A stretch of DNA of 64,000 nt from Kistimonas sp964291505 (GCA_964291505.2 OZ220199.1:310001-374000); one strand, 5' to 3'; positions 1 to 8,988 are shown, numbered from the stretch's first letter. A program made the numbers and translations. Notes: generated by a model from the letters alone, not told the origin.

Positions 1-153
1 TTGCGACTGCCCTGAAGTACCTTGATAAGTCACCTCAGCCATATTTGACATGATCGCTGGGTAATTAAAGCTCTTAATGTCCTTGGCACCAGGCTTGTAA
101 TAGCTTACAGACTTTTTCGAAGCGTCATAGCTGGTATTTGGAATAATGACTCT

Positions 154-1257
154 GGGCTCTGTTCACATTAAGTGTTGTCATCTCTGACTATACTGCTTCG
201 TGCGTCTATTCCACTCTGCATTTGAGAGGTGAGACATGCAGCAGCAATCATTTGACGACATCCTGAAATCCATACCTCTGATGTCTCCAGGCCAAATCAC
301 GATTCTCCGAGAAGCTCTTCCTCCGGTACCTGCAAAGGGATCAGAAGACAGACAGGAATCCTGCCTGCTCGAAAGGCTCAAGTTTTACTTTGGCCGACAT
401 CCTGTTTGCCCTCATTGCCATAGTGAATCGATCAAACGCTGGGGTCAGAAATCAGGACATCAGCGTTATCGCTGCAAACAGTGCCGGCACACATTCAATG
501 CCATGACCGGCACACCTCTGGCGCATTTGCGTGTCCGCGACAAGCTGGATGCATACATGGAATGCATGAATGGCAGTACTACCCTCCGTCCAGCGGCCAG
601 GAAATGTGGTGTATCCCTGAACACATCATTCCACCTTCGCCATCGTTTGATGGCTGTCGTTGAAACCGATCATTACGGGGATCTCACAGGCATTTCCGAG
701 GAGGATGAAACATTTTTCCGTGAGTCCCACAAAGGCCAGCGAGACCTACCTGTACCCGCCCGGTGTCGCGGAGGCCGGATTAGGCGTCATCGCTCGAAGC
801 CGGACGCTGGTCTGAAGCATGACGCCGTTAAGCAAGTGCCGGTCATGGTAGCCTGCGACCGTGAACATCATGTCATTGATGCCGTACTTAGCCATGTCAG
901 CACCGATGAAATTCATGAGCATTTATGTGGGCATATTCAGGCAGGCAGTACCTTGTGTACTGATGGGCACCTGTCTCATGACAATTTAGGCAAACGACTC
1001 GGGATCAACACCAAAACACTGGTCGCGAAAAACGGCCAACACGTGAAGGACGGCGTGTACCACATCCAGACGGTCAATGCGTATCACAGTGACTTGAAGC
1101 GTTGGCTTAACGGTTTCTTCAACGGCGTAGCAACAAAATATCTCTCTCGTTACCTGGCTTGGAAGCGATATTTAAAGACCCATATTTTCTCAGAAGAAGG
1201 CTTTTTAGATCAGATTTCTATTCATTGGGTAAAACAACACTTAATGTGAACAGAGCT
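154..1257 (+). mobile_element. Complete IS1595-family insertion sequence with inverted ends and target duplication
   Basis: The left end GGCTCTGTTCACATTAAGTG (from 155) and the right end, whose complement reads AGCTCTGTTCACATTAAGTG (to 1257), are near-perfect inverted repeats of about 24 bp. The direct repeat ATGACTCTG lies immediately outside both ends (146-154 and 1258-1266). Read as 8 bp (ATGACTCT) this fits the usual IS1595-family duplication. One transposase fills the element. Intact ends, an intact transposase and a perfect duplication point to a recent insertion. Confidence 0.9.
236..1249 (+). CDS. IS1595-family (ISXO2-like) transposase
   Basis: Transposase of 337 residues. A zinc-ribbon lies at about residues 58-83 (CPHC ... 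CKQC), followed by a helix-turn-helix region (about 95-140). The ISXO2-type catalytic core has the acidic pair DET near 157, Asp in CTDGH near 243, and the C-terminal HSDLKRWL block near 284 with the following tyrosine/arginine-rich helix. Length and domain order are normal for the family. The stop codon lies inside the right inverted repeat. The start ATG at 236 follows GAGAGGTGAGAC, a good ribosome-binding site. Confidence 0.92.
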   Translation: MQQQSFDDILKSIPLMSPGQITILREALPPVPAKGSEDRQESCLLERLKFYFGRHPVCPHCHSESIKRWGQKSGHQRYRCKQCRHTFNAMTGTPLAHLRVRDKLDAYMECMNGSTTLRPAARKCGVSLNTSFHLRHRLMAVVETDHYGDLTGISEEDETFFRESHKGQRDLPVPARCRGGRIRRHRSKPDAGLKHDAVKQVPVMVACDREHHVIDAVLSHVSTDEIHEHLCGHIQAGSTLCTDGHLSHDNLGKRLGINTKTLVAKNGQHVKDGVYHIQTVNAYHSDLKRWLNGFFNGVATKYLSRYLAWKRYLKTHIFSEEGFLDQISIHWVKQHLM

Positions 1258-1436
1258 ATGACTCTGTATGTACTGATAATGCGATAGGCAAATTTATCAG
1301 ATAAATTACATACATCCTGATGCCGTCTCACTTCGTAGGTAGCTATCGATGTGCCAATTGGCTGACCATTTTTTGTTTTGAGCGGAGTAATCACTTTATA
1401 GGTATAAAAATCTTTGTTACTAGCCATGTCTGGGGG

Positions 1437-3167
1437 TCATCCATTTCTTGTAATACAAATAGAGTGGCGGTCTGTGATGCAGCTATAACCTGATGGGACA
1501 TCAACCTTAAGAGTCTTATCGATAGGTTCCTTGGAAGTAATTAATGTAACTTCCTTACCCTTTTCAAAACCATCTGGTTCCAAGACTATCTTCAGAACAC
1601 CATCACTTTTAATACTTGAAGTTATGAGTCGAGAGTAACCGTTCAATCTTATGTATGAAGAAGAATCCAAAGAAAGTATGCCCATTCCAGTCTCTGGAGC
1701 AGCAGAATCAGGAGTATGAGATAGGCATCCTTCTTCTAGTATTACCGCATAATGCCCCACACCATAAGAGGAACTTAAATCAATGATTCCATTTTGAGCT
1801 TTAAGGTGACCGGAGAGATAGTTTTGACCCGTTATTTTAACCGTCCCACTCCCTTGCTGGACAAGGCTCCAGATACCCTCTTTTCCAGTTACCCCACCTA
1901 TGCAACCACCTATCGGCATAGAATCGCCATTAAGTTGGTTGCAAACAACTGAAGTAGCTTGTCCATGTCTTACTGCACCCATTTCATCGCATATACCACC
2001 ACTGATGGTGTATGTTTCATTAAATGGTGTGTTAAATGTTATAGTACCATTGCCTTGCATAAAAATATCAGGCCCAGAACTAGAACCATTCGGAGCTCCA
2101 CCCTTAGCAAGATTGCTATCCATCGAGCCTGAGCCAGAAATGGTTATATTGGCGTTATCCATTAAGAAAATCCCGCCTCCAAATCCGGCGCCACCTCCAC
2201 TCATTGCCCCGTTACCACCAGCACCTCCATTACCTCCGTGTAACCCGTTTATACCATCTCCATCTCCATAGGCTGGGGAACCTGAATTACCTGACCCCGC
2301 ACCACCTGCAGCCCCTCCACCAAAGCCCGGCTTGCCTTGTGATCCCCCACCACTACCACCAGCAGCCCCAGGACTACCTGACATTGGGGTTCCGCCAACG
2401 TAGGCCCCACAACCGCCACCACCGCCACCAGCGGCACCGGCACCGGCACCGGCACCGTATCCACTTTGCCCTGCACCACTCACACCACCAACTCCAGGGC
2501 TAGGATCGGTTTGTCGTTGTGCCCCATTACCACCTAGTGATCCATACCCCGGTATAGCTGTAAGACCAAAGCTGCCGATAATATTGTTACGAAAAACGTT
2601 ATAAGTATCAGTAAATTTAAGAGTAACTTGGTTATGCGCTGGCTCACCTGATTCTCCCGGGCTGCCATCTACCCCGGCGCCCATTACATTAGCCCCTGCA
2701 CCGCCACCTCCACCTCGCGCCTGATAACCATCACCACCAACAGCTAAGCATTTTTGAAAGTCCACATTCCATAGTCGAACAACAGGCGTATATTGCTCTG
2801 CTTTCGAATAGCTGGAAGTGTTTACGACGAACAATCCTCCACCCGCCCCCAGGCAACTCGTTGCTCCTTTTGAGGCCATATTCTTAATAACTAGATTCTG
2901 CAATGTTACGCTGCCATTAAGAATGATAAACCCACAGTATTGCCCACCCCCATCAATCGTGGCGCCACTGTTACTTTTGATTGTTATTCGTATGTTCTTC
3001 ACTGATGGATTTATAGCTGGCAACTGACCACTTAAGGTTATATTGTCATCAATTTCGATAATCACTTCTGGGGCAGAAGTAGCACTATTTACTGTATTTA
3101 ATGCATTAGCCAAATCAGCAGATGTTTTCACATGGATTGGATTTGTTGCAGAAATATCCACTGGCAT
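1437..3167 (-). CDS. Glycine-rich protein with beta-helix-type N-terminal region, unknown function
   Basis: About 576 residues. The start is placed at ATG 3167, because AAGGAT sits 7-9 bases upstream of it and only touches the earlier ATG at 3176. The N-terminal about 130 residues contain strand-turn blocks (VIIEIDDNITL, IRITIKSNSGATIDGGG, SVTLQNLVIKN) typical of pectate-lyase-like right-handed beta-helices. The middle, residues about 150-350, is a run of Gly with Ala, Pro and Ser, including collagen-like GSPG and GEPG triplets. The C-terminal part returns to beta-helix-like strands. No signal peptide, autotransporter barrel or anchor is visible, so export is unproven. The glycine-rich stretch resembles repeats in surface or coat proteins, but no enzyme motif is recognised. 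The gene split by the insertion element follows directly. Confidence 0.7.
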   Translation of the reverse strand: MPVDISATNPIHVKTSADLANALNTVNSATSAPEVIIEIDDNITLSGQLPAINPSVKNIRITIKSNSGATIDGGGQYCGFIILNGSVTLQNLVIKNMASKGATSCLGAGGGLFVVNTSSYSKAEQYTPVVRLWNVDFQKCLAVGGDGYQARGGGGGAGANVMGAGVDGSPGESGEPAHNQVTLKFTDTYNVFRNNIIGSFGLTAIPGYGSLGGNGAQRQTDPSPGVGGVSGAGQSGYGAGAGAGAAGGGGGGCGAYVGGTPMSGSPGAAGGSGGGSQGKPGFGGGAAGGAGSGNSGSPAYGDGDGINGLHGGNGGAGGNGAMSGGGAGFGGGIFLMDNANITISGSGSMDSNLAKGGAPNGSSSGPDIFMQGNGTITFNTPFNETYTISGGICDEMGAVRHGQATSVVCNQLNGDSMPIGGCIGGVTGKEGIWSLVQQGSGTVKITGQNYLSGHLKAQNGIIDLSSSYGVGHYAVILEEGCLSHTPDSAAPETGMGILSLDSSSYIRLNGYSRLITSSIKSDGVLKIVLEPDGFEKGKEVTLITSKEPIDKTLKVDVPSGYSCITDRHSICITRNG

Positions 3168-3176
3168 AGAATTCAT

Positions 3177-3923
3177 CCTTGTAATAATACTCTTTTATTG
3201 ATGGTAAACCTGAAAGGTATTGATTGATATCATTTCAGCAAGGAGGTTGCAAGCCTTCTCTTATGATGGCTAAGGCCTTAAGCCTTTGAGAGTGACTTTC
3301 CTTTTCACTGCACATTTACCGAACTGTCAACATTAGTTCATAGCAGCTGTGATCAAAGCTATCACCCAGGCGCTAAAAGCGCCTTCCAGATTGTCACACT
3401 GACATCTGCCTTTCATAACGTTAGAATCCGCTATGTATCTCCCTCCCAAACTATAAAAAGAGAACGAAAGACAATACGGCTCATTCTGTTGTTAATTACC
3501 TCTATATTTATAATTCCATGGCTATCTACCAACATTTCAATCGTATTTGCCACTGTTTCTTGTTATTTTGTTTGGGCTCACTTTGGCCATAAGAATTGAA
3601 CCAAAGAGCAAGACTATGCCAGCCTTTACAAAGATAATTCATAGAAGCAAAAAGAACACACGTTGGGTATTCCAAAATACACTAGCAACCAAGCTCTCTC
3701 AACGCATCAAGTATTAGAGCAAGTGAATCTAACATTGGGCTTACTCGCTTATGCTCCTTTAGCTCTTCTTCTCACAGCAATCACATGGCAGCAACATGGA
3801 AAGACTGTTATCAGAGAAAGGGAGTCAGCAAAAAGTTTCAACAAGATGTGATACTCTTCACCAACTCCCTATAACAATAATCAGTTAACGCCAATTCAAA
3901 ATGCAATTGGATGATTGCACGAC
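3177..3923. other. AT-rich intergenic region, no convincing gene
   Basis: About 750 bases between the glycine-rich gene and the end of purK. Short open frames exist (for example 62 codons from 3663 on the plus strand), but none has a good ribosome site or recognisable composition. The part next to 3176 must hold the promoter of the leftward gene. No repeat, RNA gene or clear terminator was recognised. Possibly gene remnants. Confidence 0.4.
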
Positions 3924-5030
3924 TTACTCATCGCCATATATCACACATTTTAATTCACTGATTTGATTAACCAGCTTTTGGCGGTCTGTGCTCCATACGT
4001 TGAGATGCCCTACCTTCCGGTTTGGACGCGGTGTTTTGTTGTAATCGTGTAGTTGCACATTGCTGTCAACCAGCCAGTTTGTATTGAGCTTCTGCCCAAG
4101 CACATTGACCATACCCGCATGAGTTGTTGGCTCAGTTGCACCTAACGTGATGCCTGCAATACTGCGCAGATGATTTTCAAACTGGGAGCAGATGCCGGCA
4201 GCCTGTGTCCAATGGCCACTGTTATGCACCCTGGGCGCCAGTTCGTTGACCAGAAGCTTGTCATTCAGAACAAAGAACTCAATCGACAGAACGCCCACAT
4301 ACCCCATTTCTTCAATGATGGTCTGTGCAATTTTCTGGGCTTCTGCTGACAGTGATGGTGAGGGCAGCTCTGCTGGTGCAATGGAACTGATAAGAATGCC
4401 GTTACGGTGCTCATTTTCTGCCAGTGGGTAGAATGCACATTCTCCCTTGCTGGATCGCATGGCAACAATGGAGGCTTCTTTCTCGAAAGCAACAAAACCT
4501 TCAACAATGAAATCGCCTTCCATTGTATTTTCCAGCAATAAAGCATCCAGCTCTTGCGTGTTGTCTATCTTCCACTGGCCGCGACCGTCATAACCCTCTT
4601 CGCAGGATTTGACAATAACGGGCAGCCCCATCGCTTCTATTGCGGCTTTCAAGCTCTCTGCGGAATTGATCAAACGGTAAGGCGCTGTCGGTACACCCAG
4701 AGCATTAACAAAGTTCTTTTCACGCCCCCGATGCTGGCATATTTCAATCGCATCCGGGTTAGGGTTGACCTCACAGAATGAGGCGAGATCTTTCAGCATC
4801 TTTACATCGACATGCTCGCGCTCAACCGTTACCACGGCAGGCTCACCCAGCGCTTCGAAAAGCTTACGGCCCGTCAACTCTGGCGTTAATTCAACAATAC
4901 TTCCCAGGCCTTCGACACAGGACCTGTTTTCACCGGGCTCCGCCAGAAAAGAAAAGGTCAGCCCCAAATGCCAGCCTTCCAGCGCCATCATACGCGCGAG
5001 CTGACCGCAACCAATAATTGCGATGTGCAT
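3924..5030 (-). CDS. purK: N5-carboxyaminoimidazole ribonucleotide synthetase
   Basis: ATP-grasp enzyme of purine synthesis: AIR + ATP + bicarbonate gives N5-CAIR. It has 368 residues, normal length. The N-terminal Rossmann-like start has IAIIGCGQLARMMA (3-16). The ATP-grasp glycine loop EEGYDGRGQ is at 144-152, and the metal/phosphate block NELAPRVHNSGHWT at 262-275. Its ATG overlaps the purE stop by one base (TAATG), so translation is coupled. It is the last gene of a leftward run that also holds a bicarbonate permease, whose substrate is the one PurK consumes. Confidence 0.96.
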   Translation of the reverse strand: MHIAIIGCGQLARMMALEGWHLGLTFSFLAEPGENRSCVEGLGSIVELTPELTGRKLFEALGEPAVVTVEREHVDVKMLKDLASFCEVNPNPDAIEICQHRGREKNFVNALGVPTAPYRLINSAESLKAAIEAMGLPVIVKSCEEGYDGRGQWKIDNTQELDALLLENTMEGDFIVEGFVAFEKEASIVAMRSSKGECAFYPLAENEHRNGILISSIAPAELPSPSLSAEAQKIAQTIIEEMGYVGVLSIEFFVLNDKLLVNELAPRVHNSGHWTQAAGICSQFENHLRSIAGITLGATEPTTHAGMVNVLGQKLNTNWLVDSNVQLHDYNKTPRPNRKVGHLNVWSTDRQKLVNQISELKCVIYGDE

Positions 5031-5512
5031 TATTCAACCTCTACGGGAACGCTTTCTGTCTGATCTTTACGCCACTGCTGCAAACGCTGGCTAAGTTCGT
5101 CATCTTTTAGCGCGAGCATCTGGGCAGCCAGCAGGCCTGCATTATAGGCGCCAGAATTCCCCACGGCCTGACAGGCGACGGCAACGCCTTTGGGCATTTG
5201 CACCATCGACATCAGACTATCCATACCGTTGAAATGCTTGCTGGGCACAGGCACGGCAATCACAGGCAGGTGCGTCATGGCCGCGGCCATACCCGCCAGA
5301 TGCGCAGAACCACCGGCGCCGGCAATGATCACATCGATGCCGCGCAGGTGAGCTTCAGAGGTAAATTGATAGAGCCGATCAGGCGTACGGTGGGCAGAAA
5401 CCACGCGAGTTTCGAAACTGACACCCAGCTCGTTCAATGGAATGGTAGCGGACTGCATAATGGGCCAATCCGATTGTGAGCCCATAATAATGCTGACGGA
5501 AATCTTGCTCAT
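5030..5512 (-). CDS. purE: N5-carboxyaminoimidazole ribonucleotide mutase (class I PurE)
   Basis: Converts N5-CAIR, made by PurK, to CAIR. It has 160 residues. Class I signature motifs are present: GSQSDW (11-16), SAHRTP (39-44) and AGAGGSAHLAG (64-74), followed by the VPVPSKHFNGMDSL loop. It lies 24 bases after the permease gene and is translationally coupled to purK. Confidence 0.96.
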   Translation of the reverse strand: MSKISVSIIMGSQSDWPIMQSATIPLNELGVSFETRVVSAHRTPDRLYQFTSEAHLRGIDVIIAGAGGSAHLAGMAAAMTHLPVIAVPVPSKHFNGMDSLMSMVQMPKGVAVACQAVGNSGAYNAGLLAAQMLALKDDELSQRLQQWRKDQTESVPVEVE

Positions 5513-5536
5513 ACAGTGTATCCGGGTGAATCCAGT

Positions 5537-6469
5537 TTAAACCATCACTTCGATGATCAGCGCGCTGTATAACGGTATACCCACCAGCACGTTAAACGGG
5601 AACGTGATGGCGAGCGATGACGTAATCGACAATCCCTGGTTGGCCTTTGGCAAGGCAACGGCCATCGCCGCGGGTACGGCAATGTAAGAGGCACTTCCCC
5701 CCAGAGTGGCCAGCAGAATAGTGCCCCCAGCCGAAAGCTGCAAAAGCGGCGCAAACAGGGCACCTAAAGTAGCACCAATGAGAGGCATAATCACCCCAAA
5801 GCTCGCGATGAAAGCGCCATATTGCCTTAAAAGCTGCAGACGCGAGGCTGAGATCCGTCCCATTTCAAGCAGAAACAGTGCCAGCACACCGTAAAAGAGG
5901 TTACCGAAGAATGGCATGAGCTTCTGGCTTTGATCGCCCGCCCACCAGCCGACAAGAAGTGCTCCCGTCAGCAGCAGAACCCCTTGATTCAGAAAGATTT
6001 CGTGCAGAGTTTTCTTGAGATCCAGCGTCTGTGTTTTATCCCTTGCCAGCCAAAGCCCTACGGCGATTGCGGGTATCTCCAGCAAGGCAACAAATAGCGG
6101 GAAATAAGGTTCGTAGCTAATCTCTTGCGCCTCAAGGACAGCCAAAGCCACAGCAAACGTCGCAATACTCACCGAGCCATAATGTGCAGCGATAGAAGCC
6201 GAATCAACACGCGACAGACCGCCAAACTTGAGTAATAAAGGAAACGCAATCAGCGGCAGAAACGCGCCAAATACAATCACCAGCAAGGACTGCCACAGCA
6301 GATCAATGCTGCCATATTGCCCCAGTGCAATACCGCCTTTCAGCCCGATGGCAATGAGCAGAAAAATAGTGAGACTTTGATACAGCCCATTGGGCATTTT
6401 GATGGGCGCTTTGGCGATTTGCGCCAAGGCTCCCAGCAGAAAAAAAGCGGCTATGACATCAAGATGCAT
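5537..6469 (-). CDS. SbtA-type sodium-dependent bicarbonate permease
   Basis: Integral membrane protein of 310 residues with about ten hydrophobic segments in two inverted halves. The sequence matches the SbtA family: the N-terminal GLYQSLTIFLLIAIGLKGG segment, the AAHYGSVSIATFAVAL crossover, and the C-terminal GGSASYIAVPAAM with a final PFNVLVGIPLY. Family members take up bicarbonate with sodium, best studied in cyanobacteria. Bicarbonate specificity here is inferred from the family. It is six bases from the small membrane gene upstream and 24 from purE downstream. The divergent LysR gene is a likely regulator. Confidence 0.85.
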   Translation of the reverse strand: MHLDVIAAFFLLGALAQIAKAPIKMPNGLYQSLTIFLLIAIGLKGGIALGQYGSIDLLWQSLLVIVFGAFLPLIAFPLLLKFGGLSRVDSASIAAHYGSVSIATFAVALAVLEAQEISYEPYFPLFVALLEIPAIAVGLWLARDKTQTLDLKKTLHEIFLNQGVLLLTGALLVGWWAGDQSQKLMPFFGNLFYGVLALFLLEMGRISASRLQLLRQYGAFIASFGVIMPLIGATLGALFAPLLQLSAGGTILLATLGGSASYIAVPAAMAVALPKANQGLSITSSLAITFPFNVLVGIPLYSALIIEVMV

Positions 6470-6475
6470 ACGTGT

Positions 6476-6673
6476 TTAATCCTTTACCTTTACCGGCACC
6501 GTTGCCAGCTTTGCAGAAGGCGCTGTTCTTCTCAGCACAAAGGACAACATTGCAAGCAATCCTCCAATGGTGATCAGGCCCCAACCAGGCAGGCCAAGTG
6601 ACAGCACAGCAATACCCAGTGCTATCAATACAACGACAGCGGTTAGCTCGAAGTAAATGGACGTATCACGCAT
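6476..6673 (-). CDS. Small two-TM membrane protein, first gene of the sbtA-purEK run
   Basis: A 65-residue protein with two hydrophobic helices (about 8-27 and 30-48) and a basic C-terminal tail. It sits six bases before the permease gene and starts the leftward operon. It is probably a partner or accessory of the permease; no family is recognised. The start ATG at 6673 follows a GGGAG-type site. Confidence 0.6.
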   Translation of the reverse strand: MRDTSIYFELTAVVVLIALGIAVLSLGLPGWGLITIGGLLAMLSFVLRRTAPSAKLATVPVKVKD

Positions 6674-6801
6674 GATGAATCTCCCAAGCCAGTTTTCTTT
6701 TGATCATTGCTTGCGGGTATTATCCGTAAACCTTTAAATAGAAAAAATTGATATTATTTATGTAATACATAGATTTAAATCTATACATAGGTGTGGTGCA
6801 T
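6674..6801. promoter_or_regulatory. Divergent promoter region with a LysR-type palindrome
   Basis: This is the only non-coding DNA between the leftward permease/purEK run and the rightward LysR gene. It is AT-rich and contains the perfect 16-bp palindrome ATAGATTTAAATCTAT (6769-6784), just upstream of the LysR start. A T-rich/A-rich dyad of this kind fits a LysR-type operator, but binding is inference. Confidence 0.5.
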
Positions 6802-7731
6802 ATGCCCAGATTACACGCACGTATTGGCACATTGCGGCAACTGGAAATTCTATTAGCGGTTTACCAGGCAGGCTCAATTACGGGGGCATCTAAAGCCCTC
6901 TATCTTACACAGCCGACCGTCTCGATGCAGTTGAAGAAACTCTCCGATGCCGTCGGGGCGCCCCTGTACGATCAAATCGGACGAACTTTAGTCTTCACGG
7001 CAGCGGGGTTAGAGGTTGTCAAAAGCGCGCGTGAAGTACTGGGATGCCTGGAACGACTTGAGATGAAACTGTCCGACCTGCACGGTTTAAAAACCGGGAC
7101 ATTGCGTCTGGCAGTTGTGAATACGGCCAAATATTTTATTCCGCACTTACTGGCAGAGTTTCTTGAGAAATACCCGAATATAGATATCGATTTCAAAGTA
7201 GGAAACCGGCAACAAATCATCGACCGACTGGCCACTGGCGAAGATGATTTCTATGTATTCAGCCACCCGCCCAAAAAATGGGATTTGCACCTGCATGAAT
7301 TTCTCCCCAATCCACTGGTGGCAATCGTGCAGCAGGGGCATCCACTGTCTCAGAAGAGAAACATCTCTCTTCAGGAGTTTGTGAATAACCCCTTTCTTAT
7401 CCGGGAAGAAGGTTCGGGAACCCGTTTTGCGATAGAGAAGCACTTTGCAAAACAAGGTGTAGACGCCAATGTCCGCATGACGATCGAGAGTAATGAAGCC
7501 ATTAAGCACTCAGTGATGTCAGGTTTGGGCGTCGCTATTCTTTCCAGTCATACCCTGGCCTTTGGTGGCAGCGCCGGACTGGCTGAACTTGATGTCGCGT
7601 CTACGCCGATCATGACCAAATGGTACCTTGCCAGCTTGCAGACCAAACAGCTGTCCACGGTTGCCCAAACCTTCCTGGACTACGTGTCAAACCAAGGCCG
7701 GAAAAGCATGGAAGCCAAGATGAATTTGTAA
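6802..7731 (+). CDS. LysR-family regulator, CbbR/CmpR-like
   Basis: A 309-residue LysR-type regulator counted from ATG 6802; in-frame GTG codons at 6793 and 6796 are alternatives. The winged-helix HTH lies at about 10-65 (AGSITGASKALYLTQPTVSM) and the effector domain begins near 88 (GTLRLAVVNTAKYFIPHLLA). The sequence style is that of CbbR/CmpR/RbcR regulators of carbon fixation or bicarbonate uptake. Divergent placement from the bicarbonate permease supports control of that gene. The effector is unknown. Confidence 0.85.
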   Translation: MPRLHARIGTLRQLEILLAVYQAGSITGASKALYLTQPTVSMQLKKLSDAVGAPLYDQIGRTLVFTAAGLEVVKSAREVLGCLERLEMKLSDLHGLKTGTLRLAVVNTAKYFIPHLLAEFLEKYPNIDIDFKVGNRQQIIDRLATGEDDFYVFSHPPKKWDLHLHEFLPNPLVAIVQQGHPLSQKRNISLQEFVNNPFLIREEGSGTRFAIEKHFAKQGVDANVRMTIESNEAIKHSVMSGLGVAILSSHTLAFGGSAGLAELDVASTPIMTKWYLASLQTKQLSTVAQTFLDYVSNQGRKSMEAKMNL

Positions 7732-7909
7732 TGCAACGGCCCCGCTCAAGACAGATGCGTTCTTAACTATTGTGCTCAGAACGGATGACAGGAAAATGTC
7801 AGCATGTTTACTCCGTTGCAACATAACAGGTTCCAGATAGCTATATAATCTGCACCTCAACTGCCCCGGCACGATGTATCAAATACATTTAAAGCTTGCT
7901 ATATCGTTC

Positions 7910-8254
7910 TTAATCTGCGCGATTATCAGACTCACTTTTTAACCAATCCATCGTCATTTTCTTGCATTGCTTCCCCATTGCTCCAACAAAAACTTCTGCA
8001 ACGTAACCTGTGCTTTTCACTTTCCAGGATGGCGACCGCTGTAAGGTTTTGGTAAGCCCTTTGAGCACTTTTGTACCACACTTAAATCCCATTTCCATAG
8101 CAGTCCCTTCAGGACTTCCAGAGCCTGACTCTTGATACATGGAAACCTGACGAGCCTTGAAGCTTGCATGTTCTGGAGATAATCTTGCATCCACTAAGGC
8201 TGTGCTTGTTTGTCCGTAACTGACACCTATGAAGGAGTTTAAATTCAGTTTCAT
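7910..8254 (-). CDS. Hypothetical protein
   Basis: An unrecognised 114-residue protein with an AT-rich upstream region. The start is placed at ATG 8254 because AGGGAG lies 9 bases upstream; the same frame extends to 8356 with a less convincing start. It is soluble, basic in the middle (SPSWKVKST), with a few cysteines and no membrane segment. It is alone on its strand between the LysR and EmrE-type genes. Confidence 0.5.
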   Translation of the reverse strand: MKLNLNSFIGVSYGQTSTALVDARLSPEHASFKARQVSMYQESGSGSPEGTAMEMGFKCGTKVLKGLTKTLQRSPSWKVKSTGYVAEVFVGAMGKQCKKMTMDWLKSESDNRAD

Positions 8255-8529
8255 AGTAAGATACTCCCTATCTAACTGATTATTTAAGAACTCTTCTAAT
8301 AATAAACGCAGAACGACTTTCCAGATATTAGACAAAAGCTTAGTTAATCCCCGCACGTTTAATTTTTAATCCAGTATGAACACAAAAACGTAAATAGCTA
8401 TAAATAACAACAGCAGTTATAAAAGATCGAAGCAAACCGACAACCAGATAATTACGTGAAATTGCCATTGGTCGTTTGGCCATTACCCCTTAGACTACGC
8501 CGCCTTGAACACCTGAATGGGGACGTAAG

Positions 8530-8883
8530 ATGTTGCAGTTTCTTACTGCGCTGCCGCCAATGGTCGCATTACCCATCGCCATCGCCTGCGAAGTGGTTGC
8601 GACGTCCATGCTGCCGAAAACACAACAGTTCAGTCAGCCAATACCCACGCTCATCACCCTGGCGGGCTATGCGTTTGCGTTCTTTCTGTTATCCATCACC
8701 GTAAAAACGGTTCCTATTGGTATTGCCTACGCGATCTGGTGTGGTGCCGGTATCGTACTGGTGGGATTGATCAGTTGGCTGTGGCATGGCCAGCAGCTGG
8801 ATCTGCCAGCGATTGTGGGTATCTGTCTGATCATGGCGGGCACTATTGTGATTAATGTGTTTTCAAGAACCGTGTCACACTGA
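8530..8883 (+). CDS. Small multidrug resistance (EmrE-type) transporter next to the choline locus
   Basis: A four-TM protein of 117 residues. The membrane-embedded glutamate typical of SMR proteins lies in IACEVVATSML (Glu about 20), and the GIAYAIWCGAGIVLV segment is the family's TM3. GGGGA lies six bases upstream of the ATG. SMR proteins exchange protons for cationic compounds. EmrE-like genes are recurrent members of glycyl-radical microcompartment loci, so a role in moving a quaternary amine such as choline or its product is plausible. The gene faces the locus and shares a terminator with it. Confidence 0.88.
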   Translation: MLQFLTALPPMVALPIAIACEVVATSMLPKTQQFSQPIPTLITLAGYAFAFFLLSITVKTVPIGIAYAIWCGAGIVLVGLISWLWHGQQLDLPAIVGICLIMAGTIVINVFSRTVSH

Positions 8884-8915
8884 CAGCAAACGCACTTACT
8901 GACTGCAGATCATAA

Positions 8916-8964
8916 GCATAAAAAAACGGGCCCGGATGAGTAATCCGGGCCCGTTTTTTTATGC
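8916..8964. terminator. Strong bidirectional terminator
   Basis: Perfect stem CGGGCCCGGAT / ATCCGGGCCCG with a short loop, flanked by A7 on the left and T7 on the right. It ends both the rightward EmrE-type gene and the leftward microcompartment operon. Confidence 0.95.
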
Positions 8965-8988
8965 TGCAGAGTGCAAACGCTACGAAGC

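Larger units (their letters stand above)
1..1427 (-). pseudogene. Unknown gene split by the IS1595 element; 3' end beyond the window
   Basis: The coding part is 1427-1258 joined to 153-1. Deleting the insertion element and one copy of its target duplication restores one open frame that starts at ATG 1427 (MASNKDFYTYKVIT) and runs about 105 codons to the window edge without a stop. Across the junction it reads ISTYRVIIPNTSYDASKK. I do not recognise the protein: it is polar, tyrosine-rich, and shows no signal peptide or membrane segment in the visible part. It begins 9 bases after the stop of the glycine-rich gene on the same strand, so the two probably formed one transcript. With the element present, the frame ends shortly inside the insertion, giving a truncated 69-residue product, so the gene is presumably inactive. 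Confidence 0.75.

Noticed and set aside
2204..2503. Open frames rich in His/Pro/Leu opposite the glycine-rich gene
   Set aside because: They mirror the glycine-rich coding strand (GGx codons read as histidine/proline-rich on the other strand), so they are shadows.
3663..3851. 62-codon plus-strand frame in the AT-rich gap
   Set aside because: No ribosome site, no recognisable family, and composition like the surrounding non-coding DNA; noted only as a possible remnant.
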